Below, piece after piece: positions 8,844-16,524 of a stretch of DNA of 62,416 nucleotides (positions within the stretch are counted from its first letter, which is position 1; each line of letters begins with the position of its first letter). The DNA comes from Candidatus Lachnoclostridium pullistercoris. Lineage in GTDB: Bacteria > Bacillota > Clostridia > Lachnospirales > Lachnospiraceae. Made by a program: the position numbers and the translations under genes. The notes beneath the pieces were generated by a model that had not been told where the DNA came from, did no database searches, and saw nothing but the letters and a program-made list of their open reading frames with translations. Where the stretch lies: contig DWWL01000047.1 in the NCBI GenBank assembly GCA_019119775.1, positions 1-62,416 on the forward strand. Direction: 5' to 3'.

Positions 8844-10604
8844 TCAACCGTAGATTCGGAATGCGGAAGCAGATTCTTCCTCTGCTTCCGGGATTCCCAG
8901 ATATGGAAGAATGTTTTTGAAAACATCGGCAATGACCGGGGCGGCGATCGTTCCACCGTAATAGACGCCTTCCGGCTCGTCAATGGTGATCAGGGCAAGA
9001 ACCTGCGGGTCATCCGCCGGGGCGAAGCCGATGAAGGAGGAAATGTATTTTTTCAGGCTTCTGGGCAGCTTTTCCGAGGTGGCCGTCTTTCCCCCGATAC
9101 GGTAGCCGGCGACGGCGGCATTTTTTCCGCTGCCGCCGGCCACCACCTGTTCCAGGATATAGCGCATCCTGGCGCTGGTCTCCTCCGACAGGATCCGCTC
9201 TCCCCGCGGGTACTCAAACTCCCGGATCACCGTCCCGTCGGCGCTCACGGCCTTCACCCCCAGATGGGGCGTCACCCGGATCCCGCCGTTGATGATGGAG
9301 GAAACTGTGGCGGCCAGCTGCACCGGTGTGACCTGAAACGACTGGCCGAAGGAAACGGTTGCCAGCTCCACCGCCCCCATATTTTCTTTTTTGTGCATGA
9401 TGGTGGACGCCTCCCCCGGCAGGTCGATGCCCGTCTTTCCCATGAGTCCGAACTGTTCAAAATATTTATAATAATTGTCCACGCCCAGCCTCTGGCCCAC
9501 GTCGATGAGGACCGGGTTGCAGGAGTTCATCATCCCCTGCAGGAACGTCTCGCTGCCGTGGCCGCCCGTCTTGTGGCAGCGGATCTTCCGGTCCTCCACG
9601 ATGCGGAAGCCGGGACAGTTAAAATGATCCTCCAGATCCACCACTCCCTCCTCCAGGCCGGCGGCAGCGGTGATGATCTTAAAGGTGGATCCCGGCTCGT
9701 AAGTGTCGCTCACGCAGGGATTTCTCCACATGCGGTTGAGAAGCTCCTGCTGTTCTTTCTCATCTTGCGGGGCGGGCGTCCCCTCCGGCAGGGAAAATGG
9801 GTCGTTTAAGTGAAATTCCGGCACGCTGGCCATGGCCAGGATCTCCCCGTTTTTCGGATTCATCACCAGGATGGACACCTGCTTTGCCTTCTTTTTCTCC
9901 ATCACCTGGTATGCCGCCTGCTCCGCGTATTTCTGAATGTTCACATCCAGGCTCACGTACAGGTCATTTCCCGGTATGGGCTCGATCCGGTCCTCGGCGG
10001 CATTTTCAATCTCAATGCCGGCCGCGTCCGTCATGGTGAGGATCTTTCCTCCCGTACCCTTTAAATACTCCTCGTATTTTACTTCCAGGCCGATGATTCC
10101 CTGATTGTCGCCTCCGGTAAATCCAAGGACCTTTGATGCCAGACTGTCGTAGGGATAATACCGTTTGTAATCTTCATCCACCTTCACTCCCGCCAGCCCC
10201 ATATCCCGGATGGAGTCCCCCACCGCCTTGTCCACATTAGTCTTTACGATCTCCCGGGAGCTGCGCTTTTCCACCCTGGCCCGCACCTGCTCCTCCGGCA
10301 GTCCCAGCTTCTCGGACAGGACGGCCGTCACCTGCTCCGGATCCTGGATCTGATTGTGAATCACAGACACGGTGCAGACGGTGCGGTTGGAGGCGATCAC
10401 CGTGCCGTTCCGGTCAATGATCTCTCCCCTGGCCGCCTTGATGGTCCGCTCCCTCTGGTGCAGATCTTCCGCCTTCTCACTGTAATACTGGGAGCGGAAC
10501 ACCATCAGATAGGCCAGGCGGCCGGAAAGGGCCGCGGCGGCCACCGCCAGAGCCAGAAACAGGAAGGTGATCCGCCCCCGGTGGCGGGTTCTGTTCTCGT
10601 TCAT
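8844..10604 (-). CDS. Class B penicillin-binding protein, SpoVD/FtsI-type transpeptidase
   Basis: Membrane-anchored transpeptidase that cross-links peptidoglycan outside the membrane. One N-terminal anchor (about residues 12-34 from the chosen start), a PBP-dimer domain and the transpeptidase domain with STFK (catalytic Ser near 306), SCN (near 361) and a C-terminal KTAT where the family normally has KTGT. No PASTA domains follow, unlike Bacillus SpoVD. The start chosen is ATG 10604, which has GGGGTG upstream; two earlier ATGs (10625, 10622) lack a ribosome site. A terminator-like hairpin (10665-10695) separates it from the upstream PBP, so it may be expressed at a different level. A sporulation role is inferred from order and similarity to SpoVD. 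Confidence 0.88.
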   Translation of the reverse strand: MNENRTRHRGRITFLFLALAVAAAALSGRLAYLMVFRSQYYSEKAEDLHQRERTIKAARGEIIDRNGTVIASNRTVCTVSVIHNQIQDPEQVTAVLSEKLGLPEEQVRARVEKRSSREIVKTNVDKAVGDSIRDMGLAGVKVDEDYKRYYPYDSLASKVLGFTGGDNQGIIGLEVKYEEYLKGTGGKILTMTDAAGIEIENAAEDRIEPIPGNDLYVSLDVNIQKYAEQAAYQVMEKKKAKQVSILVMNPKNGEILAMASVPEFHLNDPFSLPEGTPAPQDEKEQQELLNRMWRNPCVSDTYEPGSTFKIITAAAGLEEGVVDLEDHFNCPGFRIVEDRKIRCHKTGGHGSETFLQGMMNSCNPVLIDVGQRLGVDNYYKYFEQFGLMGKTGIDLPGEASTIMHKKENMGAVELATVSFGQSFQVTPVQLAATVSSIINGGIRVTPHLGVKAVSADGTVIREFEYPRGERILSEETSARMRYILEQVVAGGSGKNAAVAGYRIGGKTATSEKLPRSLKKYISSFIGFAPADDPQVLALITIDEPEGVYYGGTIAAPVIADVFKNILPYLGIPEAEEESASAFRIYG

Positions 10605-10664
10605 AAAAACACCCCGCGTCATCATATTGCTACAGTATATGCGCCGGGAAGCCGGTTATGTGGG

Positions 10665-10695
10665 AAAGAAAAGGCGCGGACCGACGGCCGCGCCT
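10665..10695 (-). terminator. Terminator or attenuator between the two PBP genes
   Basis: Minus-strand hairpin AGGCGCGG/CCGCGCCT (10672-10695) followed by TTTTCTTT. It lies 28 bases after the upstream PBP stop and could limit read-through to the SpoVD-like gene. Confidence 0.7.
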
Positions 10696-10722
10696 CTTTT
10701 CCATCTCTTTTCTTCTGTTTTC

Positions 10723-13050
10723 TTATTCTTCCGCAGCTTCGCTGCCTGCTTCCGTTTCTCCTCCGGCAGTCTCCCCGCCGGAAGATTCCTCTTCGGCTCC
10801 GCTGCTCTGATCTGTCCCGCTCTCAGCAGACGCAGTCTCCTGCTCGCCGCTGCTCTCGCCGGAACCTGTTCCGGTGCCCGTCTCTCCTGCTCCGGAACCT
10901 GCCCTGCCGGAACCTGCTCCAGTCTCGCCTGCCCCAGCTCCGGCATTCGTCTCCCCTTCCTGGCCTGCCGTCTCCGGCACCCGGTCGGGAACTCCGCTGC
11001 CTCCCAGTTCCGGAAGAACTACTTCTTCATCGGGATAGGATTCTTCCGGAGCCGTCTCCTCCGGAGTCTGCTCTTCTCCGTCCTCCTGGGACGTATTGTC
11101 CGTGATGCCTTCCTCCTGGGGAAGTCCCGTCTCCTCTCCGCTCTCCGCCGTCTCGGTGGTGGGGAACACATTGAGATAAGGAAGGATCTCTTTCATGATC
11201 TTCGCAAACACCTCGCTGGCATAGGTGGAATGGGGCTGATCCTCCACATGGGGCTGATCAATCACTACATAGACCAGCACTTCCGGGTGGTCCACCGGCG
11301 CAAATCCGCAGAAGGAAACCACGTAATTGCCGTTTCCTCTGGGCAGCTTCTCCGCGGTTCCCGTCTTTCCGCCCAGCTCATATCCTTCCACCTGGGCCGC
11401 TTTTCCCGTTCCCTTGGTGCCGTACACCGTCTGGAACAGAGCGTTCTTGATGAAATCGCTGGTGGACTGGGAAACCGTCTCCCGCACCAGGACCGGATCC
11501 ACTTTCTTTACCACAGAGCCCTGGGAATTTAAGATCTGCTTCACCACATGGGGCTGATAGTAGGAACCTCCGTTCAGCACGGAACAGTAGGCCGCCGCCA
11601 TCTGGATCATAGTGCAGTTGTAGTTCTGTCCGAAAGCGTTGGTGGCCATATCCACCGGCCCCGCCGTCTCCGCCGTATAGCCCAGACCGCTGGTGTCCGC
11701 CTCACCCGGCAGGTCGATCCCTGTCTTATCCGTAAAGCCGAACATATCCTGGTATTTGTAGAAGATATCCTTGCCTTCCCTGCTCACGATCTGCATGAGC
11801 ACGTCGTTGCAGGACACCATCAGGGACTCCGCCACTGTCAGGTTTCCGTGGCCTCCCACCCGGTTGACGCAGCGGATGTAGGTGCCGGCCACGTCCTGGC
11901 CGCCGTCGCAGAAAAAGGTCTCATTTCCGCTGATGACGCCTTCCTCCATAGCCGCCGCGATGGTAAAGATCTTCGACGGGGAGCCGGGCTCATAGGTATC
12001 GCTCACGCAGTAATTTCTCCACTGCTGGTACCAGGCATCCATCTGCTCCTCATCGCTCATGGCGGCAATTTCCGCATCTGTGTACATGCCCGACAGATCC
12101 CTGGGATCGTTTAAGTTATACATCCGGTCCGTGGCCATGGCCAGAACCTCTCCCGTATCCGGGTCCATCACCACCACGCCAATATTTTCCGACCCGGTGG
12201 TGGTCATCCACTCATTGATATATTTTTCCACCACCTGCTGCACATTCAGGTCGATGGTGGACACTACCGTATTGCCGTTAATCGCCGGCTTGATCACCGT
12301 CTCCAGATTGGAATCATCATTTAAGTAGCCGTATTCCCGGCCGTTGGTGCCGGTGAGCACGCTGTTGTAGGACTGCTCGATCCCCCCGTTTCCGGTGGTG
12401 CCGTCGCTGGAGGAAAAGCCCAGGATCGTGCTGGCCGATTCGTTGTAGGGATAATATCTCTTATACTCTTCCTCAAACCAGACGCCGTAAACGCGTTTTT
12501 CCTTCTCGCTCGCCGCTTCACTCTTGGAAAATGCCGTGTTCATCTCCTCTTTCTTGGCCTCGAAGGCTTCCTTCTGATCCACCGTCAGCTGTCTGGCATA
12601 GCGGATATAGGGGCTGTCCGGATTTTCCAGGATCAAGTTGGTCAGTTCTGTCTTGTCATAGCCGAAGGCGTCCGCCAGAGCTGTGGTGGTAGCATCCAGA
12701 TATTTGTCCTTCCCGTTCTCTGGGTCGTAGCCGGCCATGATCTGGGTGGCGTCAATGATCAGGTTGTACACCTTGTCGCTCACCGCCAGGTAGGTGCCGT
12801 TGCGGTCCACAATGTCCCCCCGCTTGTAGGGGATGGTCCGGCTGTCGTAGCTGGAGTGCTGGCTCAGCACGATCTGGCTGTATTCCACGTTGTTTTCCTT
12901 GATAATGTTATAGAGCACCAGAACCAAAGCAAACAAAGCCAGCGTAATCACCAGAACGGTGACCGCCAGCTTTTCCTGCATATAATTGGTAAAAACCCGC
13001 TTCTTATGATTCCGATGCCCGCCGTCAGTTGTAGTTCGGGATGTCTTCAT
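10723..13050 (-). CDS. Class B penicillin-binding protein, division transpeptidase (Pbp2B/FtsI type) with acidic C-terminal tail
   Basis: Probable septal transpeptidase working with FtsW, FtsL and DivIB. Cytoplasmic N-terminus to about residue 25, membrane anchor at 28-50, PBP-dimer domain to about 260, transpeptidase domain 290-640. The active-site motif reads SPSK (Ser357) rather than the common STFK, with SCN and KTGT also present, so the SxxK nucleophile and Lys are intact. Beyond about residue 640 there are some 135 residues almost entirely Glu, Gly, Ser, Ala and Thr, without membrane segment or known domain; this is why the protein reaches 775 residues. It overlaps the ftsL end by 26 bases. 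A housekeeping division role is inferred from position. Confidence 0.9.
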   Translation of the reverse strand: MKTSRTTTDGGHRNHKKRVFTNYMQEKLAVTVLVITLALFALVLVLYNIIKENNVEYSQIVLSQHSSYDSRTIPYKRGDIVDRNGTYLAVSDKVYNLIIDATQIMAGYDPENGKDKYLDATTTALADAFGYDKTELTNLILENPDSPYIRYARQLTVDQKEAFEAKKEEMNTAFSKSEAASEKEKRVYGVWFEEEYKRYYPYNESASTILGFSSSDGTTGNGGIEQSYNSVLTGTNGREYGYLNDDSNLETVIKPAINGNTVVSTIDLNVQQVVEKYINEWMTTTGSENIGVVVMDPDTGEVLAMATDRMYNLNDPRDLSGMYTDAEIAAMSDEEQMDAWYQQWRNYCVSDTYEPGSPSKIFTIAAAMEEGVISGNETFFCDGGQDVAGTYIRCVNRVGGHGNLTVAESLMVSCNDVLMQIVSREGKDIFYKYQDMFGFTDKTGIDLPGEADTSGLGYTAETAGPVDMATNAFGQNYNCTMIQMAAAYCSVLNGGSYYQPHVVKQILNSQGSVVKKVDPVLVRETVSQSTSDFIKNALFQTVYGTKGTGKAAQVEGYELGGKTGTAEKLPRGNGNYVVSFCGFAPVDHPEVLVYVVIDQPHVEDQPHSTYASEVFAKIMKEILPYLNVFPTTETAESGEETGLPQEEGITDNTSQEDGEEQTPEETAPEESYPDEEVVLPELGGSGVPDRVPETAGQEGETNAGAGAGETGAGSGRAGSGAGETGTGTGSGESSGEQETASAESGTDQSSGAEEESSGGETAGGETEAGSEAAEE

Positions 13051-13513
13051 TTTGTCTTATATACTCGCTTTCCGTCTGATCATATAAAAGTACCTGGTCC
13101 TTGCCTGCATATACCATGCCCAGCTCCTCGGTGGCTACCTTATAGATATAGTCCAGGTTGACGGATGTGTTGATCCTGGTCTCCAGGGTATCATTCTCCG
13201 CTCTCTGGTTCTCCACCTGCTGTTCCAGAGTCTCAATATGATCCAGTCTGGCCTGCATGGCGGACTGCTGATGCAGATATCCCACACAGATCACCAGAGC
13301 ACACACCGCCGCCGCGGACAGCATCATCACATAAGGCAGATCCATGGACAGCGCTCTCTCCTGATTTCTCCGGATCTGTTCCTTCAGATAAGGGGTGCTC
13401 TCCTGTCTGCGCGGTCTCTCTCTGCGCTCACGCCTTACCTCCGGCTCTGCCCTGCGCACTGTATTTCCGTCCACGTATGCCGCCATTCTATGCGGGGCTC
13501 TTCCTGCTGCCAT
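13025..13513 (-). CDS. ftsL: Cell division protein FtsL
   Basis: Small bitopic divisome protein forming a coiled-coil complex with DivIC/FtsB and DivIB. A long, very basic cytoplasmic N-terminus (about 60 residues, Arg/Glu-rich) is followed by one membrane helix (about 62-82) and a heptad-like coiled coil (LDHIETLEQQVENQRAEN). It ends in the cell-division FtsL/FtsB-like pattern with ATEELGMVY. The ATG at 13513 has AGGAGGG six bases upstream and is preferred over the ATG at 13534. Sequence is poorly conserved in this family, so the call rests on architecture and on the position between rsmH and the first PBP. Confidence 0.85.
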   Translation of the reverse strand: MAAGRAPHRMAAYVDGNTVRRAEPEVRRERRERPRRQESTPYLKEQIRRNQERALSMDLPYVMMLSAAAVCALVICVGYLHQQSAMQARLDHIETLEQQVENQRAENDTLETRINTSVNLDYIYKVATEELGMVYAGKDQVLLYDQTESEYIRQNEDIPNYN

Positions 13514-13530
13514 GTCATTCCCTCCTGTTC

Positions 13531-14472
13531 TCACTCTTGGCTGTTCCTCTCAAATACCCTGAGCTTTGCGCTCTTGGATCTGCTGTTCTCCTCGATCTCC
13601 TCCGCCGTCGGCACAATAGGCTTTCTGGTGACCACCCGGCCGAGGCTCTTCTTTCCGCACACGCACACCGGAAAATCCGGCGGACAGGTGCAGGGATGTT
13701 CATTGGTCTTAAAACGGATCTTTACGATCCGGTCCTCCAGAGAGTGGAAGGTAATGATGCTTAACCTTCCCCCGGGATTCAACAGGCGGATCATCTGGTC
13801 GATAGACTGGTTGAGCACCTCCAGCTCCCGGTTCAGTTCGATCCGGATCGCCTGAAAGGTCTGTTTCGCCGGATGGCCTCCCGTAGCCCGTATCTTTGCC
13901 GGAATGGCCGCCTTGATGATCTCCGTCAGCTCTCCCGTCGTCTCTATGGGTTTTTCTTCCCTGGCTCTCACAATGTGTTTTGCTATATTTTTCGCAAACC
14001 GGTCTTCCCCGTAATCACGGATCATCCGGTACAGCTCTGATTCACTGTAGGTATTTACAATATCCGCGGCCGTCCTGGGATTTCTCTGATCCATCCTCAT
14101 ATCTAACGGAACATCCTCCCGGTAAGTGAAGCCCCGCTCCGCTGTGTCCAGCTGATAGGAAGAAACTCCCAGATCCAGGTAGATCCCGTCCACTTTGCTG
14201 ATGTTCAGATCTTCCAGAATCCCGGCGATGTTCTCGTAGTTGCTCCTGACAATCACCGCCCGGTCTCCGAATTCCTTCAGCCGCTCTCCCGCGGCCGCTA
14301 TGGCGTCCCCGTCCTGGTCGATGCCGATGAGCTTTCCGCCCTCTCCCAGCCTGCGGCACACCTCATAGGCATGTCCGCCGCCGCCCAGGGTTCCGTCCAC
14401 ATAAATCCCGTCCGCTTTTATATTCAGGCTGTCAATCGTCTCGTGAAGCAGCACAGATTTATGTTCAAACAT
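13531..14472 (-). CDS. rsmH: 16S rRNA m4C1402 methyltransferase RsmH (MraW)
   Basis: S-adenosylmethionine-dependent N4-methylation of C1402 in 16S rRNA. The N-terminal [13 protein letters not shown] and [12 protein letters not shown] (SAM site, about 28-39), the [11 protein letters not shown] motif and the C-terminal SLEDRIVK and [10 protein letters not shown] segments are standard. 313 residues, usual length. The mraZ stop codon runs directly into this start (TAAATG), with GGAGG in the mraZ end, so translation is probably coupled. Second gene of the dcw operon. Confidence 0.97.
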   Translation of the reverse strand: MFEHKSVLLHETIDSLNIKADGIYVDGTLGGGGHAYEVCRRLGEGGKLIGIDQDGDAIAAAGERLKEFGDRAVIVRSNYENIAGILEDLNISKVDGIYLDLGVSSYQLDTAERGFTYREDVPLDMRMDQRNPRTAADIVNTYSESELYRMIRDYGEDRFAKNIAKHIVRAREEKPIETTGELTEIIKAAIPAKIRATGGHPAKQTFQAIRIELNRELEVLNQSIDQMIRLLNPGGRLSIITFHSLEDRIVKIRFKTNEHPCTCPPDFPVCVCGKKSLGRVVTRKPIVPTAEEIEENSRSKSAKLRVFERNSQE

Positions 14473-14895
14473 TTACAGAAGTCCTCCCAGTTCCTCCGCG
14501 ATATCCTCGATGTCGTCAAAGTCGTTCTTCGCGTTCCAGGCCTCACGGCTCCAGATCTCGATCCGGCTTCCCATTCCCACGAGCACCGCGTCTTTCTCAA
14601 TTCCCGCGTATTCCCGCAGAGAAGCCGGAAGAAGGATTCTTCCCTGCTTGTCCACTTCGCAGGTTGCCGCGCTGGCCACAAGAAATCTTGTGAGCTTTCT
14701 GGCGGCGGGATTGGTGTAGGGCAGCGCGTGCAGCTTTTCTTCCAGTGCGGTCCATTCGTCATTGGCATATATGGAAAGGCAGCCATCCAGACCTCTTGTC
14801 ACCACAAAGTCTTCTCCCAGCTGCTCTCTGAATTTGGAAGGTACGATAAGACGTCCCTTCGCATCAACTGTGTGATTGTATTCGCCCATGAACAT
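14473..14895 (-). CDS. mraZ: Transcriptional regulator MraZ
   Basis: DNA-binding regulator of the dcw operon with two AbrB-like (SpoVT/AbrB) swapped-hairpin domains. The family opening MFMGEYNHTVDAKGRLIVPS, first DAKGR motif and second DKQGRILLP motif are present. The start is set at ATG 14895, which begins exactly at the family N-terminus; upstream in-frame codons would run through the MraZ operator. 140 residues, typical. First gene of the operon, directly downstream of its own predicted binding array at 14923-14977. Confidence 0.96.
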   Translation of the reverse strand: MFMGEYNHTVDAKGRLIVPSKFREQLGEDFVVTRGLDGCLSIYANDEWTALEEKLHALPYTNPAARKLTRFLVASAATCEVDKQGRILLPASLREYAGIEKDAVLVGMGSRIEIWSREAWNAKNDFDDIEDIAEELGGLL

Positions 14896-14922
14896 CTTTA
14901 TCACCACCGTACTGCAAATCCG

Positions 14923-14977
14923 CCACCGGTTTACCACATTCTCCCACAGTAAACCACTTGCTACCACTTTTTACCAC
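14923..14977 (-). promoter_or_regulatory. MraZ-box array (10-bp-periodic GTGG repeats)
   Basis: Read on the minus strand, five GTGG cores occur exactly every 10 bases (14974-14977, 14964-14967, 14954-14957, 14944-14947, 14934-14937) and a sixth 11 bases on (14923-14926). MraZ of E. coli and mycoplasmas is known to bind direct repeats with a 10-bp period in the dcw leader. The array lies just downstream of the -10 box and upstream of the mraZ ribosome site. Confidence 0.85.
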
Positions 14978-14988
14978 CATGTAACCTT

Positions 14989-15017
14989 ATTCTAGTTCAT
15001 TTACAGGTAAATGGCAA
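14989..15017 (-). promoter_or_regulatory. Sigma-A promoter of the dcw operon
   Basis: TTGCCA (15012-15017), 17-base spacer, TAGAAT (14989-14994) on the minus strand. The predicted start near 14982 precedes the MraZ boxes, so bound MraZ would sit over the early transcribed region. Confidence 0.78.
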
Positions 15018-15035
15018 GAATTTTTTTAGAAAATC

Positions 15036-15063
15036 GTAAAAAAATAAGCGCCGGAAATGGCGC
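15036..15063 (-). terminator. Terminator ahead of the dcw promoter
   Basis: Minus-strand hairpin GCGCC-ATTTCC-GGCGC followed by TTATTTTTTT. It would stop read-through from the Crp-like gene into the dcw promoter. Confidence 0.7.
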
Positions 15064-15168
15064 GGTTTTTGCTGGAAAATACTGGATTTTTGGGTCGTTT
15101 TTTCTCCCCGGTGGGGGATGGGGGATGGTCAGTGGGAGCAGAGTGCGGAAAATGAAATGATCCGGCCG

Positions 15169-15210
15169 AAAAATGGGGCGCTGCCCCCACTTCAGACTGC
15201 CTAAGTGGGG
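15169..15210 (-). terminator. Double hairpin terminator of the Crp-like gene
   Basis: Minus-strand CCCCACTT/AAGTGGGG (15185-15210), overlapped by GGGGC-AGC-GCCCC followed by ATTTTTC (15169-15187), just after the stop at 15217. The two hairpins share the GGGG run and are mutually exclusive; the second is the more terminator-like. Confidence 0.65.
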
Positions 15211-15216
15211 AACCCT

Positions 15217-15816
15217 TCACTTTTCCTGTTCGTTTTTCTCCCGCAGTTTCCGCTTGATCTGACTCAAAGTCACCGGGGACATCCGCAGAAAAGCGGCGAT
15301 GTGGCGGTCCGGGATCCTGTTTTCCATCCCCGGATGGGTCTTTAAAAACCACTGATACTTCATCTTTGCCGTGCAGCCGGAGATCACGCGGCTCTTGTCC
15401 AGGTGATACTGTCCCGCTCTCTGCACCTCATTCCGGTAAAGCTCTCCCACCGCCGGGCTGCCTTTCACCAGCTCCTTAAAATCGGAAAGCCGCAGCTTGA
15501 ACACGCAGCCTGCCGTCAGCGCCTCTACGGACGCGGGGGCCGGGGCGTCCAGATCAAATCCCGGCATCAGGGAACTGCCCGGCGTGTTTACCAGACAGTC
15601 TGTGACCTCACAGTCTTCCTCGTTGATAAAATATCCCCGAAACACGCCCTCCACATTGAGAATGACATATTCCGGCTTCACGCCCTCGGAAAAGAGCTTC
15701 GTCCTTTTTTTCACCGGCTCCATGGCTCCCTTTTCCTTCAGGTATTCCACCGCCGTTTTTTCCTTCAGTCCAAGAATTTCCACTGCAAATTCCTGAATAT
15801 CCATCATCTGCTTCAT
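15217..15816 (-). CDS. Crp/Fnr-family transcriptional regulator
   Basis: Single-gene transcription factor. The N-terminal cyclic-nucleotide-binding-like beta barrel spans about residues 25-125 (KKRTKLFSEGVKPEYVILNVEGVFRGYF). The C-terminal winged helix carries IPDRHIAAFLRMSPVTLSQIKRKL, the Crp/Fnr helix-turn-helix pattern also seen in small Crp-like regulators of Clostridia. No Fnr-type cysteine cluster is at the N-terminus, so iron-sulfur oxygen sensing is unlikely. ATG 15816 follows AAGGAG. It is flanked by terminators, so it is probably monocistronic; neighbours give no hint of the regulon or ligand. Confidence 0.85.
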   Translation of the reverse strand: MKQMMDIQEFAVEILGLKEKTAVEYLKEKGAMEPVKKRTKLFSEGVKPEYVILNVEGVFRGYFINEEDCEVTDCLVNTPGSSLMPGFDLDAPAPASVEALTAGCVFKLRLSDFKELVKGSPAVGELYRNEVQRAGQYHLDKSRVISGCTAKMKYQWFLKTHPGMENRIPDRHIAAFLRMSPVTLSQIKRKLREKNEQEK

Positions 15817-15990
15817 TCTCTTCTCCTTCCCTCTCCGCCAGTATACCAGCTGTCTCTCCTGTTTTCATTTGTCTATATAAATTTCAGTAATAATTCTCGT
15901 TATTTTTACTTAGTAACTTTCTCTCTGCACCCGGATTTTGCTCCGCACATAAATCTTTCCATATTAATAAGTGTGCGGCAAAAGCGCGGT

Positions 15991-16043
15991 CTCCCCGGAG
16001 CGTTTTTATATAACCGGAAACATCGTTCCCGGCTATTAAAAAA
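15991..16043. repeat. Palindromic repeat, family C copy 1
   Basis: Starts CTCCCCGGAGCGTTTTTATA and continues with an imperfect palindrome around CCGGAAAC/GTTCCCGG ending in TATTAAAAAA. The same layout, with a changed but still pairing stem, is at 52620-52674. It overlaps the A-run of the terminator at 16034-16066. Function unknown. Confidence 0.5.
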
Positions 16044-16066
16044 GACAGTCCCCGCCGGGGACTGCC
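16034..16066 (-). terminator. Terminator of the Spo0E-like gene
   Basis: Minus-strand hairpin CAGTCCCC-GGC-GGGGACTG (16046-16064) followed by TCTTTTTTAAT, 19 bases after the stop of the small gene. A near-perfect intrinsic terminator. Confidence 0.88.
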
Positions 16067-16084
16067 CGCTCTGCGCCTGCGCAT

Positions 16085-16240
16085 CTAATATCCGCAGGCA
16101 ATATATTCTGCAATCAGCCTGTCCAGAGTTACGCTGTTGTGGTAGATCACGTCATAGCCTTCATTTGAATCAATGCTCTTGTTCAGCGCTCTCCTTGCCT
16201 GTTCAATCTCTTGAATCAGTTCTTCTTTCGCCATATCCAT
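16085..16240 (-). CDS. Spo0E-like aspartyl-phosphate phosphatase (small sporulation regulator)
   Basis: Fifty-one-residue protein of the Spo0E family, which dephosphorylates Spo0A~P and so delays sporulation. Two predicted helices are visible: MAKEELIQEIEQARRALNKS and, after the NEGYD turn, the diagnostic SVTLDRLIAEY, which matches the family S-x-x-L-D-x-L-I-x-x-Y core; the sequence ends CGY. ATG 16240 is chosen because AAAGGAG lies eight bases upstream; ATG 16246 is too close to that site. It has its own terminator. The substrate is inferred from the family; some members act on other response regulators. Confidence 0.85.
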   Translation of the reverse strand: MDMAKEELIQEIEQARRALNKSIDSNEGYDVIYHNSVTLDRLIAEYIACGY

Positions 16241-16431
16241 ATTCATTTCTCCTTTGCACCGGCCATGTGGCGCATGGCGTAACCCCGTATTTCCGGCCTC
16301 CCTCTACCGACAAACATGTTATTCGAGGCTTTCTTTATTTTAAACCGAAAAAAGGAAAAAATCAAACAAATTCGGCCGACAGGCTGTGCCCTATTTCGAC
16401 ACCAGGGCCGAGGATAATCCATCAAAAAGGG

Positions 16432-16460
16432 TTTTATTTTCCGGGGATTTATGCTATCCT
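16432..16460 (+). promoter_or_regulatory. Possible extended -10 promoter of ychF
   Basis: TG-C-TATCCT (extended -10, hexamer 16455-16460) with a poor -35 TTTTAT (16432-16437) 17 bases upstream, in an AT-rich stretch before ychF. Weak match. Confidence 0.35.
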
Positions 16461-16524
16461 ATAGACATTGTGAATGTTATCCGGTTTCCGGAACGAAATA
16501 TTGTACAGATAGGAAGGTAATGAT

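Noticed and set aside
14896..14967. 24-residue N-terminal extension of MraZ
   Set aside because: It would be encoded by the MraZ-box array, and the family begins at MFMGEYNH.
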